From: Pantoea allii
GTDB taxonomy: Bacteria; Pseudomonadota; Gammaproteobacteria; Enterobacterales; Enterobacteriaceae
Assembly (NCBI RefSeq): GCF_002307475.1
Contig: NZ_NTMH01000036.1
Coordinates: forward strand, 124,001 to 188,000
Length of the DNA: 64,000 nucleotides
Direction of reading: 5' to 3'
Positions within the stretch are counted from its first letter, which is position 1. The number at the start of each line of letters is the position of its first letter. The notes beneath the pieces were generated by a model. That model was not told the origin of the DNA. It did not search any database and worked only from the letters and a program-made list of their open reading frames with translations. Both the position numbers and the translations under genes were made by a program. Positions 48,574 to 59,964 of this stretch are shown here, piece by piece.

Positions 48574-49269
48574 ATGAAACGCGCCGTTGTGGTATTTAGC
48601 GGTGGACAAGACTCCACCACCTGCCTGGTTCAGGCTTTACAGCTTTACGATGAAGTACACTGCGTGACCTTCGATTATGGTCAACGTCACCGTGAAGAGA
48701 TTGAGGTAGCGCGTGAGCTTGCGTTAAAACTGGGCGCCCGGGCGCATAAAGTGCTGGATGTGACCATGCTGAATGAGCTGGCCGTCAGTAGCCTGACGCG
48801 AGACAACATCCCGGTTCCTGCTTATGACCCGCAGGCAACGGGCCTGCCAAGCACATTTGTGCCGGGCCGCAATATTCTGTTCCTGACTCTGGCCTCCGTT
48901 TACGCTTATCAGGTTGAGGCTGAGGCGGTGATCACCGGCGTTTGCGAAACGGACTTCTCCGGTTATCCCGACTGTCGCGATGAGTTTGTTAAAGCGCTTA
49001 ACCACGCCGTCACGCTTGGCATGGCGCGCGATATCCGCTTTGAAACCCCGCTGATGTGGCTCGATAAGGCCGAAACCTGGGCGCTGGCCGATTACTGGCA
49101 GCAGCTCACGCTAATCCGTGAAGAGACGCTCACCTGCTATAACGGCGTGAAAGGTGACGGCTGTGGCGAATGTGCCGCCTGTCATCTGCGCGCAAAAGGT
49201 CTGAAGGCTTATCTGCAGGATAGTCCCGGCATCATGTCAGCCATGAAAGCAAAAACCGGTTTACAGTAA
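48574..49269 (+). CDS. queC: 7-cyano-7-deazaguanine synthase QueC
   Basis: Makes preQ0 for queuosine tRNA modification. It has 231 residues, identical in length to E. coli. The PP-loop is [11 protein letters not shown] (residues 8-18), and a C-terminal zinc site [10 protein letters not shown] ends the protein. The ATG at 48574 follows AGGACG and matches the family; the open frame to 48463 does not. Confidence 0.97.
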   Translation: MKRAVVVFSGGQDSTTCLVQALQLYDEVHCVTFDYGQRHREEIEVARELALKLGARAHKVLDVTMLNELAVSSLTRDNIPVPAYDPQATGLPSTFVPGRNILFLTLASVYAYQVEAEAVITGVCETDFSGYPDCRDEFVKALNHAVTLGMARDIRFETPLMWLDKAETWALADYWQQLTLIREETLTCYNGVKGDGCGECAACHLRAKGLKAYLQDSPGIMSAMKAKTGLQ

Positions 49270-49277
49270 AGACGTGA

Positions 49278-49301
49278 GCGGCGGCTAACGATTGCCGCCG
49301 C
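49278..49301. terminator. Hairpin between convergent queC and fadM
   Basis: GCGGCGGC and GCCGCCGC form an 8-bp stem with an 8-base loop. It lacks a T-run. Confidence 0.5.
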
Positions 49302-49315
49302 GTTGATCCTGTCAG

Positions 49316-49714
49316 TCAGGTTATTAATTTTTCCAGCCGCTGCCGCACTTCGCCTTCAAGCGGCACGGCTTTTTGTGAACGAAGATCGATACACACGAAA
49401 GTCAGTGCCGCATCCGCAACCACCGTATCCCCACCGGCTAAAAGAATACGTTGAGACATAATGCCGCTTTTTCCATTGAGCTGCGTCATCTCGCTGCTGA
49501 TCTCCAGGACATCGCCCAGCACCGCCGGGCGACGATAGTTGATGTTGATGTTAACCACCACAAAGGCCAGTTTTTGCTCAAGCAGCCAGTTAAAAGCGTC
49601 TGCTTCCTCCAGCCATTGCCAGCGCGCTTCTTCTAAAAACTCCAGATAACGAGCATTATTAACATGCTGATAGACATCCAGATGATAACCGCGCACTTTT
49701 ATCGTGGTCTGCAT
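49316..49714 (-). CDS. fadM: Acyl-CoA thioester hydrolase FadM (YbaW)
   Basis: Single hot-dog thioesterase, 132 residues as in E. coli, thought to release long-chain by-products of oleate breakdown. QTTIKVRGYHLDVYQHVNNA contains the catalytic aspartate of the 4HBT motif. The start at 49714 matches E. coli; the frame stays open to 49795. Confidence 0.95.
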   Translation of the reverse strand: MQTTIKVRGYHLDVYQHVNNARYLEFLEEARWQWLEEADAFNWLLEQKLAFVVVNININYRRPAVLGDVLEISSEMTQLNGKSGIMSQRILLAGGDTVVADAALTFVCIDLRSQKAVPLEGEVRQRLEKLIT

Positions 49715-49812
49715 TCCTGTTCTCCTGCTGCTAAAGATTAACTGGTTGGACCTGTTCACTTTAGCAGAGTACAGCCAGGCCAGCAGGTTAAGCATCAGAG
49801 TTGCGCCTTACC

Positions 49813-50136
49813 TCACAATTTCAGACGCGACGCATTTCTCTCGACCAGAGCATTACCAAAGCCGGGCACATCTTTAAGTTGATCGATGGCCGTGAACGGG
49901 CCGTATTCTTCACGATAGCTGACGATGGACTGCGCCTTTTTCAGACCCACACCGTTCATCACCGACGAGAGCTGTTCTGCCGTCGCGTCGTTGATACTGA
50001 CCTGCTCCTGATGCGGCAGGGAAACCTGAGCGGCCTGCGTTTCACTTGGGGTTTCTGCCGCTGACAGTGGCATTTGATACAGTGCGCCACACAGGGCGAG
50101 GGAAAGATAAAAGGCCTGTAAGTTAGTTTTAGCCAT
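49813..50136 (-). CDS. ybaV: Helix-hairpin-helix periplasmic protein YbaV (ComEA-like)
   Basis: 107 residues (123 in E. coli). A signal peptide (about residues 1-26, ending LSAA) precedes tandem helix-hairpin-helix motifs (INDATAEQLSSVMNGVGLKKA, LKDVPGFGNALVE shown by its core). ComEA-type domains bind DNA; whether the enterobacterial protein takes up DNA is not known. It lies downstream of ppiD. Confidence 0.88.
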   Translation of the reverse strand: MAKTNLQAFYLSLALCGALYQMPLSAAETPSETQAAQVSLPHQEQVSINDATAEQLSSVMNGVGLKKAQSIVSYREEYGPFTAIDQLKDVPGFGNALVERNASRLKL

Positions 50137-50218
50137 GCTGTGTTTCTCCTTGTGTTAAACAGCAGGCTCAGGTTGTCATGTCGGTAAAATGGACTCAAAG
50201 CGCAAACGACAGAAATGG

Positions 50219-50242
50219 AAAAGGCCGCATAAGCGGCCTTTA
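50219..50242 (-). terminator. Terminator of ppiD
   Basis: AAGGCCGC and GCGGCCTT form the stem with a 4-base loop; the reverse strand follows with TTTT. Confidence 0.85.
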
Positions 50243-50275
50243 GTCGTTTCAGTGATTACCTGAATTTTGCGAGGA

Positions 50276-52144
50276 TCACTGCATCTGGGCAGCAGCGCCG
50301 TATTTAATTTTGGCCTCTTTGCGCAGATTTTGCAGCAATGCTTCAAAGGCAAGTTGCGCATTGTTCTGCGTGACACCTTTGACCATTTCATCAATCTGAG
50401 CCTGAGGCATGCTACCGGTGCTGACTTTATTAACCGCCACCAGTACCACATTGCCCTGCATATCTTCGCTTACGCCCCAGGACGGTTTGTTGTCCGCAGG
50501 CTGTGGCAGATTAAACGCCGCCTGCGCCACCGGGTCCTGAGAATTACGATCAACCGTTTTGCTGGCGCTCAGCGTCAGGCCTGCGGCTTTTAGCACATCC
50601 TGTTTTCCGGCTTTCAGGTCGGCTAACAGTTTATCTGCCTGGGCTTTTGCCTGCTGCGTCGCTTTATCGTGTTTCAACGTATCGACAATCTGTGCTTTAA
50701 CCTTTTCCAGCGGCTCTACCGCTTCAGGTTTATGCTCGCTGATACGCAACACAAAAGCGCGATCGCCATCGACACTGATGATGTCAGAGTTATTCCCCGG
50801 CGCGCCATTTTGACCAACAAGGCCGCCGTTAAAAATAGCCTGCTTCACCGCGTCGAAGTCGAGATCTTTTGGCACGTCATCACGGTTAAACCAGCCTGTT
50901 TCTGTGGCTTTAATGCCTGACGCCTGCTCAGCACCGGCCAGCGACTCATTGTCATTGCTGGCTGCTTCGCTCACCTTCTGCTGCAGTTTATAGAAAGCGT
51001 CCAGCGCTTTTTCCTGCTTAACTTTATCCGCCACTTCGCTGCGCACATCAGCCAGCGGCTTGATTTGCTCAGGCTTGATATCGTCAAGGCGCACAATCAG
51101 GAAGCCAACGGAAGACTTAATCACACCTGACAGCTGGCCTTTCTCTTTCAGCCCTGCATTTTTCAGCTCATCCGGCGTGGTTGACGGCTCCAGCCAACCC
51201 ATGTCTCCACCTTTACGGGCAGAAATCGGGTCGATGGATTTGGTCTTCGCCAGCCCGGCAAAATCAGCACCGCTCTTCAGCTGAGCCAAAATCGCATTGG
51301 CATCGGCTTCCGTTTTGGTCTGAATCACGCTGTAACGATCGCGCTGTGGCTGCGTGTAGTCCGCTTTATTTTTATCATACCAGGCCTGAATATCCGCATC
51401 GCTGGCATTTTCCTGCATACCGGCGGCATCCAGTTTGATATAGCTGACCCGGAACTGCTCAGGGGCCATAAAGCTGTTTTTATGCTGCTGATAGTACTGG
51501 CTGGTTTCGTCATCGTTGACGGTTTGCTTTGCCGCCAGCGCATTCACGTCGATCGTCGCGGTCTGAATATCACGCTTCTGTGCCACCAAATCCACCAGCT
51601 TGCTGGTTTCATTTTTAAGCATAAAGTCGGTGTTCGCGATGGCGTTAATCAACTGCTGGGTGGCCAGTTGTTTACGCAGCGCTTCCGCGTACTGGTCAGC
51701 GTTGAAACCCATATCGGTAATCATCGCGTTATATTTGGCGTTATCAAACTTACCGTTGGTCTGGAAAGCGGCCTGATTGAAAATAGCCTGCTTGACCTGA
51801 TCGTCACTGATAGCGATGTGCAGATCTTTAATGTAGGTGTCCAGTAAAGCCTGATCGATCAGCTGAGACAGTGCCTGCTGGCGCATCTGCTGCATGTAAC
51901 CGTCGTTACCTGCCAGTTGTGAAAACTGATCGCCCAGCATCTGCTGCTGACGGTTCCGTTCGCTGTTAAATGCCCGATCTAACTGCGCCCGGCTGATCTC
52001 CTGACCGTTAACTTTGGCCGCATAATCATTGTTGCCGCCAATCAGATAGTTGCCAACGCCGGTCAGCACAAAGGAGAGAATGATCAACCCCAAAATAATC
52101 TTGAGCACGACATGGTTCGACGCCGCGCGTAAATTGTCCATCAT
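50276..52144 (-). CDS. ppiD: Periplasmic folding chaperone PpiD
   Basis: Inner-membrane-anchored parvulin-like chaperone at the Sec translocon exit. It has 622 residues against 623. One N-terminal helix (about residues 16-36, LKIILGLIILSFVLTGVGNYL shown by its core), a SurA-like N-domain, a parvulin domain (about 265-355, GGDMGWLEPSTTPDELKNAG) and a long C-domain. The start at 52144 (MMDNLRAASN) matches E. coli; the frame is open to 52213. It lies downstream of hupB. Confidence 0.96.
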   Translation of the reverse strand: MMDNLRAASNHVVLKIILGLIILSFVLTGVGNYLIGGNNDYAAKVNGQEISRAQLDRAFNSERNRQQQMLGDQFSQLAGNDGYMQQMRQQALSQLIDQALLDTYIKDLHIAISDDQVKQAIFNQAAFQTNGKFDNAKYNAMITDMGFNADQYAEALRKQLATQQLINAIANTDFMLKNETSKLVDLVAQKRDIQTATIDVNALAAKQTVNDDETSQYYQQHKNSFMAPEQFRVSYIKLDAAGMQENASDADIQAWYDKNKADYTQPQRDRYSVIQTKTEADANAILAQLKSGADFAGLAKTKSIDPISARKGGDMGWLEPSTTPDELKNAGLKEKGQLSGVIKSSVGFLIVRLDDIKPEQIKPLADVRSEVADKVKQEKALDAFYKLQQKVSEAASNDNESLAGAEQASGIKATETGWFNRDDVPKDLDFDAVKQAIFNGGLVGQNGAPGNNSDIISVDGDRAFVLRISEHKPEAVEPLEKVKAQIVDTLKHDKATQQAKAQADKLLADLKAGKQDVLKAAGLTLSASKTVDRNSQDPVAQAAFNLPQPADNKPSWGVSEDMQGNVVLVAVNKVSTGSMPQAQIDEMVKGVTQNNAQLAFEALLQNLRKEAKIKYGAAAQMQ

Positions 52145-52290
52145 GGTATGACAACACTCCGCTGTAGTGTGAATGTAAAGCCCTGTCGCAATAACGCCAT
52201 CTTCCCGGCGCATTACTCAGCTGCAAATCTGGCTGGCAGCAATAATCCTGTTGAGACAAGCCTCGCGACCTTTACTGCCTCTCTGGATAT

Positions 52291-52318
52291 AAAAAAGGCA
52301 CATCTCATCGATGTGCCC
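52291..52318 (-). terminator. Rho-independent terminator of hupB
   Basis: GGCACATC and GATGTGCC form an 8-bp stem with a 5-base loop followed by six T on the reverse strand. Confidence 0.88.
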
Positions 52319-52393
52319 GTATGTTACATGAGAACGCGTTAACCGTCCTCTAATCCACTCAAGAAAATGTGTTAATGAGTGGTGGCGTTGTCA

Positions 52394-52666
52394 TTAGTTG
52401 ACAGCGTCTTTCAGTGCTTTACCTGCACGGAAACCCGGTACTTTACCTGCCGGGATAGTAATCTCTTTACCGGTTTGCGGATTACGGCCTGTGCGCGCTG
52501 CGCGCTCACGTACTGAGAAAGTGCCGAAACCCACCAGCGCCACTTCATCTCCGCCTTTCAGCGCATCAGAAACAGAGCCCATAAATGCATCTAACACACG
52601 TCCTGCTGCTGCTTTAGAAATGTCGGCATCGGCAGCAATTTTATCGATCAGTTGTGACTTATTCAC
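52394..52666 (-). CDS. hupB: DNA-binding protein HU-beta
   Basis: 90-residue histone-like protein, same length as E. coli. The signature [21 protein letters not shown] is at about residues 46-66. I choose the GTG at 52666 (as in E. coli) because AGAGGGG lies nine bases before it but directly touches the in-frame ATG at 52675. Heterodimer with HU-alpha; it bends and compacts DNA. Confidence 0.97.
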   Translation of the reverse strand: MNKSQLIDKIAADADISKAAAGRVLDAFMGSVSDALKGGDEVALVGFGTFSVRERAARTGRNPQTGKEITIPAGKVPGFRAGKALKDAVN

Positions 52667-52812
52667 TCTATTCATCCCCTCTTTATTATTTCACATCGTA
52701 CCCACGCTTCCTGTCGGGTACGAACGCGCAGCAAGTTATATCAAGCCTTATTAGCTGAAACAACGGTAATCCTCTTATAACGTCAGTCCAGCAGCAACCT
52801 AAATTAACGGCA

Positions 52813-52851
52813 CAAAAAAAAGCTGGCAAGCACCAATTGGTGTTGCCAGCT
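52813..52851 (-). terminator. Rho-independent terminator of lon
   Basis: AGCTGGCAA and TTGCCAGCT-type arms with an inner CACC/GGTG stem form a long hairpin, followed by eight T on the reverse strand. Confidence 0.9.
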
Positions 52852-52881
52852 CTGCTTTTTAACGGTTTATGCCATTAATCA

Positions 52882-55236
52882 CTATTTTGCGGTAGCAACC
52901 TGCATGCCGTAAGGCGCATTTTCCAGTGCCAGATTCAGCACTTCTTCAATGCGCTTGACCGGATGGATTTCCAGATCGGCAATCACGTTCTGTGGAATTT
53001 CTTCCAGATCGCGTTTGTTCTCGTCCGGGATCAGAACCACTTTGATGCCACCACGGTGTGCTGCCAGCAGCTTCTCTTTCAGCCCGCCGATAGGTAACAC
53101 CTGACCGCGTAAGGTGATCTCACCTGTCATCGCCACATCAGAGCGCACCGGGTTACCGGTCAGACAGGATACCAGTGCAGTACACATCGCAATACCGGCA
53201 CTTGGACCATCTTTTGGCGTTGCCCCTTCCGGTACGTGCACATGGATATCACGTTTTTCATAGAAATCGCCGTTGATACCCAGTTTTTCTGCACGTGCGC
53301 GTACCACGGTCAAGGCTGCCTGAATGGATTCCTGCATCACTTCACCCAGCGATCCGGTATAGGTCAGTTTCCCTTTACCAGGCACACAGGCGGTTTCGAT
53401 AGTCAGCAAATCACCGCCAACTTCCGTCCAGGCCAGACCGGTAACCTGACCAACACGGTTTTCGCTGTCGGCGCGGCCATAGTCAAAGCGCTGAACCCCA
53501 AGGAAATCCTTCAGGTTTTCACCATTAATGGTGATGTGCTTTTTGGTTTTATCCATCAGCAGCGTTTTCACTGCTTTACGGCACAACTTGGACAGTTCAC
53601 GTTCCAGGCTACGCACACCGGCTTCACGCGTATAGTAACGAATGATACCGACGATCGCGCTGTCATCGACGCTGATCTCTGACGCTTTCAATGCGTTGCG
53701 CTCAATCTGCTTAGGCAGCAAATGCTGTTTCGCAATGTTGAGCTTCTCATCTTCGGTATAACCCGACAGACGGATCACTTCCATACGATCCAGCAGCGGT
53801 GCCGGGATGTTCATGGAGTTAGAGGTCGCCACAAACATCACATCGGAGAGATCGTAATCCACTTCCAGATAGTGATCGTTAAACGCAATGTTCTGCTCTG
53901 GGTCCAGCACTTCCAGCAGGGCTGATGCCGGATCGCCGCGCATGTCTGATGACATTTTGTCAATTTCATCTAACAGGAACAGAGGGTTTTTCACACCCAC
54001 TTTCGCCATTTTCTGAATCAACTTGCCCGGCATTGAACCGATATAGGTACGGCGATGACCACGGATTTCCGCTTCGTCACGGACGCCACCCAATGCCATA
54101 CGAACGTACTTACGCCCGGTGGCTTTCGCAATGGACTGACCCAGCGAGGTTTTACCGACGCCCGGCGGTCCCACCAGACAAAGGATAGGTCCTTTGATTT
54201 TGCTGACGCGACTTTGCACCGCAAGATATTCAAGGATGCGGTCTTTAACGCGTTCCAGACCGTAGTGGTCAATGTCCAGGGTTTCCTGAGCCTTGCGCAG
54301 ATCTTTCTTCACTTTGCTGCGCGCGTTCCATGGAACCTGCACCATCCAGTCGATATAGCCACGCACCACCGTCGCTTCCGCAGACATCGGTGACATCATT
54401 TTCAGCTTCTGCAGTTCAGCTTCCGCTTTTTCACGCGCTTCCTGCGGCATTTTGGCCGCATCGATTTTGCGTTTTAATGCTTCGTACTCATCAGGCGTAT
54501 CATCCATCTCGCCCAACTCTTTCTGAATGGCCTTCATCTGCTCATTCAGATAGTACTCACGCTGGCTCTTTTCCATCTGCTTTTTAACGCGGTTGCGAAT
54601 GCGTTTTTCAACCTGCAGCAGATCGATTTCAGATTCCATCATCGCCATCAGATATTCCAGACGTTCGTTCACGTCTGACATCTCCAGCACTGACTGTTTA
54701 TCTGCGAGTTTCAATGGCATATGCGCCGCAACGGTATCCGCCAGGCGTGCCGCATCGTCAATATTATTCAGTGAGGTTAAGACCTCAGGTGGGATCTTTT
54801 TATTCAGTTTGATATAGCCTTCAAACTGATTGATCGCCGTGCGCACCAGCACTTCCTGCTCGCGCTCTTCGATCTCTGGTGAGACCAGATATTCAGCCTG
54901 GGCCACAAAGTGGTCGCCGTTGTCAGCAAGCGTAGTGATGTTGGCACGCTGCAAGCCTTCAACCAGCACTTTCACCGTACCGTCTGGCAGTTTTAACATC
55001 TGCAGGACGGAGGCAATTGTACCCACTGAAAAAAGATCGTTTATGCCAGGTTCATCCGTTGAAGCCTCTTTCTGTGCGACCAGCATGATCTTTTTATCAT
55101 GATCCATTGCGGCTTCGAGGCACCGAATTGATTTTTCCCGGCCAACAAACAACGGAATTACCATGTGCGGATAAACTACCACGTCGCGCAAAGGCAAGAC
55201 GGGGATTTCAATGCGTTCAGAACGCTCAGGATTCAT
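52882..55236 (-). CDS. lon: ATP-dependent protease Lon
   Basis: Cytosolic AAA+ serine protease degrading misfolded and regulatory proteins (SulA, RcsA). It has 784 residues as in E. coli. N-terminal LonB-type substrate domain (about 10-300), Walker [10 protein letters not shown] (about 356-364), Walker [10 protein letters not shown], then the protease domain with catalytic Ser679 in PKDGPSAG and Lys722 in [10 protein letters not shown]. Heat-shock promoter upstream. Confidence 0.98.
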   Translation of the reverse strand: MNPERSERIEIPVLPLRDVVVYPHMVIPLFVGREKSIRCLEAAMDHDKKIMLVAQKEASTDEPGINDLFSVGTIASVLQMLKLPDGTVKVLVEGLQRANITTLADNGDHFVAQAEYLVSPEIEEREQEVLVRTAINQFEGYIKLNKKIPPEVLTSLNNIDDAARLADTVAAHMPLKLADKQSVLEMSDVNERLEYLMAMMESEIDLLQVEKRIRNRVKKQMEKSQREYYLNEQMKAIQKELGEMDDTPDEYEALKRKIDAAKMPQEAREKAEAELQKLKMMSPMSAEATVVRGYIDWMVQVPWNARSKVKKDLRKAQETLDIDHYGLERVKDRILEYLAVQSRVSKIKGPILCLVGPPGVGKTSLGQSIAKATGRKYVRMALGGVRDEAEIRGHRRTYIGSMPGKLIQKMAKVGVKNPLFLLDEIDKMSSDMRGDPASALLEVLDPEQNIAFNDHYLEVDYDLSDVMFVATSNSMNIPAPLLDRMEVIRLSGYTEDEKLNIAKQHLLPKQIERNALKASEISVDDSAIVGIIRYYTREAGVRSLERELSKLCRKAVKTLLMDKTKKHITINGENLKDFLGVQRFDYGRADSENRVGQVTGLAWTEVGGDLLTIETACVPGKGKLTYTGSLGEVMQESIQAALTVVRARAEKLGINGDFYEKRDIHVHVPEGATPKDGPSAGIAMCTALVSCLTGNPVRSDVAMTGEITLRGQVLPIGGLKEKLLAAHRGGIKVVLIPDENKRDLEEIPQNVIADLEIHPVKRIEEVLNLALENAPYGMQVATAK

Positions 55237-55319
55237 AGAGCTCTCTCTTAGTTTAGTGTCCGCCAGGTGATGGGTACCGCATCAGGCAGGTATGCGGTCA
55301 AACCCACAGGTGTCTGAGT

Positions 55320-55346
55320 ATATGGGGATGATTGTCAGACATTCAA
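55320..55346 (-). promoter_or_regulatory. Sigma-32 heat-shock promoter of lon
   Basis: On the reverse strand TTGAA (55346-55342) and CCCCATAT (55327-55320) are 14 bases apart, matching the sigma-32 consensus and the E. coli lon promoter. Confidence 0.88.
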
Positions 55347-55366
55347 TGTCACAACGGTGAGAAATG

Positions 55367-55393
55367 CAAAAGGGGAAAGATTTTCCCCTTTTT
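55367..55393 (-). terminator. Rho-independent terminator of clpPX
   Basis: AAAGGGGAAA and TTTCCCCTTT pair with a very short loop, followed by T on the reverse strand. Confidence 0.8.
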
Positions 55394-55422
55394 AGATGGC
55401 ACAATGTGGACGATTTGTTTAT

Positions 55423-56694
55423 TTATTCGCCAGAAGCCTGAGCTTCATGCTTGCCATAAATCAGCATAGGTTCGGACTGACCTTCAATAACTGACTCATC
55501 AATCACCACTTTCTCGACGTCGTCCATAGAGGGCAGATCGTACATCGTTTCCAGTAGCGCACCTTCCACTATCGAACGCAGACCACGCGCACCGGTTTTA
55601 CGTGACATCGCCTTTTTCGCAATCGCCGTCAGGGCTTCATCACGGAATTCCAGATCCACGCCTTCCAGGTTAAACAGCGCCTGATACTGCTTGGTCAGTG
55701 CATTTTTTGGCTCACGCAGGATCTGAATCAGCGCCTCTTCACTCAGTTCATTGAGCGTTGCGACGACGGGCAGACGACCAATGAACTCGGGGATCAGACC
55801 AAATTTGATCAAATCTTCCGGCTCACACTGCGCCAGCAGCTCGCCTTCCGTTGCTTTTTGCGATTTGCCTTTTACCGTTGCACCAAATCCGATGCCCGAA
55901 CCGGTTTCAACGCGCTGGGAAATCACCTTGTCCAGCCCGGCAAACGCACCGCCACAGATAAACAGAATCTTTGAGGTATCGACCTGCAAAAACTCCTGCT
56001 GCGGATGTTTACGGCCGCCCTGCGGAGGAACCGCAGCCACTGTCCCTTCAATCAGCTTCAGTAACGCCTGCTGTACCCCTTCGCCCGACACATCACGGGT
56101 GATAGAAGGATTGTCTGACTTACGTGAAATTTTGTCGATTTCATCGATGTAGACAATACCACGCTGTGCTTTCTGCACATCGTAGTCACATTTTTGCAGC
56201 AGTTTCTGGATGATGTTTTCAACGTCTTCACCCACATAACCGGCTTCGGTTAACGTGGTGGCATCCGCCATGGTGAAAGGCACATCCAGTAAACGGGCAA
56301 GGGTTTCAGCCAGCAGCGTTTTACCGCTACCTGTAGGACCGATGAGCAGGATATTACTTTTGCCCAGTTCGATTCCGTTGCTGGTATCCCCGTTGCGCAG
56401 ACGTTTGTAGTGGTTATACACCGCCACGGCCAGGACTTTCTTGGCCCTTTCCTGACCAATAACGTAATCGTCGAGGTGATGGCGAATCTCATGCGGCGTA
56501 GGCAGTGCACTACGTTCGCGATGCGGGGCAACCTCTTTAATCTCTTCGCGAATAATGTCGTTACACAGATCAACGCACTCATCGCAGATATACACTGACG
56601 GCCCGGCAATCAGCTTACGCACTTCATGCTGGCTTTTGCCGCAAAAAGAGCAGTACAGCAACTTTCCTGAACCGTCTTTGCGCTTATCTGTCAT
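55423..56694 (-). CDS. clpX: ClpXP unfoldase subunit ClpX
   Basis: AAA+ hexamer feeding substrates into ClpP. It has 423 residues, near E. coli (424). N-terminal C4 zinc domain ([15 protein letters not shown] to CDECVDLC), Walker A GPTGSGKT, Walker [10 protein letters not shown], pore loop GYVGED, RKH loop GGRKHPQ and the ClpP-binding IGF loop (GSGIGFGA). Downstream of clpP, 132 bases, as usual. Confidence 0.98.
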   Translation of the reverse strand: MTDKRKDGSGKLLYCSFCGKSQHEVRKLIAGPSVYICDECVDLCNDIIREEIKEVAPHRERSALPTPHEIRHHLDDYVIGQERAKKVLAVAVYNHYKRLRNGDTSNGIELGKSNILLIGPTGSGKTLLAETLARLLDVPFTMADATTLTEAGYVGEDVENIIQKLLQKCDYDVQKAQRGIVYIDEIDKISRKSDNPSITRDVSGEGVQQALLKLIEGTVAAVPPQGGRKHPQQEFLQVDTSKILFICGGAFAGLDKVISQRVETGSGIGFGATVKGKSQKATEGELLAQCEPEDLIKFGLIPEFIGRLPVVATLNELSEEALIQILREPKNALTKQYQALFNLEGVDLEFRDEALTAIAKKAMSRKTGARGLRSIVEGALLETMYDLPSMDDVEKVVIDESVIEGQSEPMLIYGKHEAQASGE

Positions 56695-56826
56695 CAGTTA
56701 ACCTCTTCTTGTTCTCAGGCCGTACCAGGGGTACAGCACTGGCCGTGGGTACACGGCCGATGTTCATTCAACCCATTATAACCCTGTCCTGTTAACTATA
56801 GACCAGAGACAAGGCGAAGTTAGGGC

Positions 56827-57450
56827 TTATTGGCGATGGGTCAGGATTGAATCGACCAATCCATACTCTACCGCTTCGCTGGCGGAGAGGAAACGGTCAC
56901 GCTCGGTATCACGCTCAATTTCTTCCAGTGACTTGCCGGTGTGCTCCGCCATGAGTTCATTCATACGCTGCTTCACTTTCAGGATTTCGCGCGCATGGAT
57001 TTCAATGTCACTCGCCTGTCCCTGATAGCCACCCAGCGGTTGGTGAATCATTACGCGTGAGTTTGGCAGACAGAAACGCTTGCCCTTAGTCCCGGCCGTC
57101 AACAGGAAAGCCCCCATTGAACAGGCCTGGCCCATACAAATTGTACTGACGTCCGGCTTGATAAACTTCATGGTGTCATAAATTGACATCCCTGCCGTAA
57201 TCACGCCACCCGGCGAGTTGATATAAAGGTAAATATCTTTTTCCGGATTCTCTGCTTCCAGAAACAGCATCTGGGCCACAATCAGGTTCGCCATGTGATC
57301 TTCTACCTGACCGGTAAGGAAGATTACGCGCTCTTTAAGCAGACGGGAATAGATGTCGTATGAACGCTCGCCGCGCGAGGTTTGCTCGACCACCATTGGC
57401 ACCAACGCATTGTGCGGTGCAGTAAACTCACGATCGCCACTGTATGACAT
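56827..57450 (-). CDS. clpP: ClpXP/ClpAP protease subunit ClpP
   Basis: Serine peptidase forming a 14-mer, 207 residues as in E. coli with a propeptide. The active-site block is [11 protein letters not shown] (serine nucleophile); E. coli has Ala instead of Cys beside it. The histidine lies in [11 protein letters not shown] and the aspartate in ERDRFLSA region. The start at 57450 follows GGAGACG; the frame is open to 57483. Confidence 0.98.
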   Translation of the reverse strand: MSYSGDREFTAPHNALVPMVVEQTSRGERSYDIYSRLLKERVIFLTGQVEDHMANLIVAQMLFLEAENPEKDIYLYINSPGGVITAGMSIYDTMKFIKPDVSTICMGQACSMGAFLLTAGTKGKRFCLPNSRVMIHQPLGGYQGQASDIEIHAREILKVKQRMNELMAEHTGKSLEEIERDTERDRFLSASEAVEYGLVDSILTHRQ

Positions 57451-57785
57451 TACCGTCTCCTGGATAAATTTCATTGGCAACATTCTGTACCGATTTTACG
57501 TAAGACGAGCGTCAAAAACTATGCTCTGCCTCTTACCGACAACTCAAGGACGGTTAATCAGTCAGCCGAACTGTTTTTTGCATACTCCCTGTATCTTGGG
57601 ATGCTGCTCAGTTGTTTCAAGCATAACAACCTTTTCATCAATCGCTAACCCGGAAAAAGCGATGCGTGAACAATTTGCCCAAAAATTAACCAAATAGCGG
57701 CAAACCGGCAGACAGCGAGCCTGATACAGAAAAAAGCCCGCGACTTTTCAGGCGCGGGCTTCAGCACAACCGGTTAAACGGACGA
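57451..57785. promoter_or_regulatory. Intergenic region tig-clpP with clpP promoter candidates
   Basis: 335 bases with no gene. Near the centre, on the reverse strand, CTTGAA (57621-57616) and CCCAAGAT (57600-57593) are 15 bases apart, an imperfect sigma-32-like promoter for clpPX (heat-shock induced in E. coli). The tig terminator occupies 57730-57760. Confidence 0.5.
57730..57760 (-). terminator. Rho-independent terminator of tig
   Basis: AGCCCGCG and CGCGGGCT form an 8-bp stem with a 10-base loop followed by six T on the reverse strand. Confidence 0.9.
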
Positions 57786-59090
57786 TTAGGCCTGAGCGGT
57801 CTGATTCATCAGTTCCTGGAAGTTAGTTTCTTTCTCAGAAACTTTGGCTTTTGCCAGCACGGCTTCAACAGCCTGCTCTTCCAGCGCGACATTGCGCATG
57901 TTGTTCATCAGCTCGTTATTTTTGCTGTAGAACTCGATCACTTCCTGCGGATCTTCATACGCAGAAGCCATCTCTTCGATCAGCACTTTCACGCGATCTT
58001 CGTCAGCTTTCAGCTCGTGGGTGCGAATCACTTCGCCCAGCAGCAGGCCGACAACAACGCGACGTTTCGCCTGCTCTTCGAACAGTTCACGTGGCAGTTC
58101 CAGCGCCTGCTTCTCATCACCACCGAAGCGCTGTGCAGCCTGACGACGCAGAACGTCGACTTCGCTGTCGATCAGTGCAGAAGGCACGTCGATTGGGTTA
58201 GCGTCAACCAGACCATCGATAGCCTGCGTTTTCACGCGGTTACGAATAGCGCCTTTCAGCTCGCGTTCCATGTTTTTACGCACTTCGGCACGCAGACCGT
58301 CAACTGAGCCATCTTCTACGCCGAAACGTTTGATGAAGTCTTCAGTCAGTTCTGGCAGTTCGCGCGTTTCAACTTTCTTCAACACGATTTCGAACTTAGC
58401 GTCTTTCCCTTTCAGGTTTTCAGCATGGTAGTCATCAGGGAATTTCACATCGATAGTGAAGGTTTCACCTGCTTTATGACCCACAACACCTTCTTCAAAA
58501 CCTGGGATCATGCGGCCCTGGCCCATTGCCAGAACGAAATCTGAGGCTTTACCGCCTTCAAACTCTTCGCCGTCAACTGAACCGGTAAAATCGACAGTCG
58601 CGCGGTCTTCTGCGCCCGCAGCGGCGTCGGTTTCAATCCAGTTAGCCTGCTGCTTACGCAGGGTTTCCAGCATGGTATCAACGTCAGCGTCAGTAACCTG
58701 AACCTGTGGCTTCTCGACTTCGATGTTTTCCAGGCCTTTCAGCTCAACTTCTGGATACACTTCGAATTCTACCGCATAGGTAAAGTCCTGACCTTCAGTG
58801 TATTCGCCTGGCACGTAGTTAGGTGCGCCAGCCGGATTGATTTTCTCTTTGATGATGGCGTCAACAAAGTTACGCGTCATCAGATCGCCCAGCACGTCCT
58901 GGCGCACAGACGCACCGTAGCGCTGTGCCACGATGTTCATTGGCACTTTGCCTTTACGGAAACCATCGATACGGACTTTCTTCGCCACATCCACCAGTTC
59001 TTTTTTAACAGCGCTTTCGATGCTGTCAGAAGCGACAGTAATCGTAATGCGACGGCCCAGGCCCTGAGTGGTTTCTACAGAAACTTGCAT
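57786..59090 (-). CDS. tig: Trigger factor
   Basis: Ribosome-bound chaperone and prolyl isomerase, 434 residues (432 in E. coli). Ribosome-docking motif GFRKGKVP (about residues 43-50), FKBP-type domain (about 150-245, [18 protein letters not shown]), and the helical arms with the C-terminal tip. Single gene between bolA and clpP, the conserved order. Confidence 0.98.
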   Translation of the reverse strand: MQVSVETTQGLGRRITITVASDSIESAVKKELVDVAKKVRIDGFRKGKVPMNIVAQRYGASVRQDVLGDLMTRNFVDAIIKEKINPAGAPNYVPGEYTEGQDFTYAVEFEVYPEVELKGLENIEVEKPQVQVTDADVDTMLETLRKQQANWIETDAAAGAEDRATVDFTGSVDGEEFEGGKASDFVLAMGQGRMIPGFEEGVVGHKAGETFTIDVKFPDDYHAENLKGKDAKFEIVLKKVETRELPELTEDFIKRFGVEDGSVDGLRAEVRKNMERELKGAIRNRVKTQAIDGLVDANPIDVPSALIDSEVDVLRRQAAQRFGGDEKQALELPRELFEEQAKRRVVVGLLLGEVIRTHELKADEDRVKVLIEEMASAYEDPQEVIEFYSKNNELMNNMRNVALEEQAVEAVLAKAKVSEKETNFQELMNQTAQA

Positions 59091-59348
59091 CTTGTTACCT
59101 CAAAAAATCACGTGCTCGGTCAACTTCAGACACCACACATTGGTTAATGCGCCGTATCTAACAACCGGGACGGCTTCCGTGAAGAGAACCTGATCCCTGT
59201 TACCAGAAGCGTCCCGAAGACATTCCGGAAAAATAGACGCAGCATTATAGCGGCATCGCTGAGATGAGTCGAGGATGCTAAGTCACCACTTTTTAGGGAG
59301 TTTGCTGCTTTTTTGAGCCGCAGATCGCGTTTAGCCACAATTAAACGC

Positions 59349-59372
59349 CAAAAACGGCCCGCAGGCCGTTTA
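59349..59372 (-). terminator. Rho-independent terminator of bolA
   Basis: AAACGGCC and GGCCGTTT form an 8-bp stem with a 4-base loop, flanked by T on the reverse strand. Confidence 0.85.
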
Positions 59373-59384
59373 AAAATGGCGCAC

Positions 59385-59699
59385 TCAGGCTAGCGTTCCG
59401 GCACCGCGGCAGTTGGGTGATGCCAGGACAGTATCCTGCAATCCTTCCCACTCTTTAAGCGTGTACGTATGCAGCGCTAAGGCATGAACGCTTCCCGCCA
59501 GTTCTGCACTGAGTTCGCTGTAAATCGCCCGATGACGCGCCAGGAAACGCTGGCCGGTAAAACTGTCACTGACGATCACAACTTTAAAGTGGCTTTCCGA
59601 ACCCGCAGGCACATTGTGTCGGTAGCTTTCATCGTGGACCTCCAGATGAGCCGGCGCAAAAGCCAGCCGCAGCTTTTCTTCTATCTGTTCTCGAATCAT
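59385..59699 (-). CDS. bolA: Morphogene and stress regulator BolA
   Basis: 104 residues (105 in E. coli). The BolA fold shows EIKLR-like start ([12 protein letters not shown]), the conserved [17 protein letters not shown] and HALALHTYT, the latter with the histidine used for Fe-S binding with monothiol glutaredoxin. In E. coli it is a stress-induced regulator of shape and biofilm genes. Divergent from yajG; the 294-base gap to tig (59091-59384) holds its terminator and the tig promoter region. Confidence 0.96.
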   Translation of the reverse strand: MIREQIEEKLRLAFAPAHLEVHDESYRHNVPAGSESHFKVVIVSDSFTGQRFLARHRAIYSELSAELAGSVHALALHTYTLKEWEGLQDTVLASPNCRGAGTLA

Positions 59700-59964
59700 G
59701 GTTTTACCCTCAATGGCGAGCGCGGTGCCCCATCTGTTTAAATATTAGTCGGTTTTCTGCCACACTACGCGATGGCGGGCAGAATATTATCATTCCCGCG
59801 GTTTCTGCGCGCGCGCCTTATCGGTCGCCGTTTTACGCAACACAACGCGGACGAAACACCGTTGCCGCGACTTTACCTCGCGCTGGGGGCTTTATTCACT
59901 GCACCGCTTTGCTATGATGGCCGCAGTTTTTGCACACCAACCCATTACATTAACGAGAAAGCGT

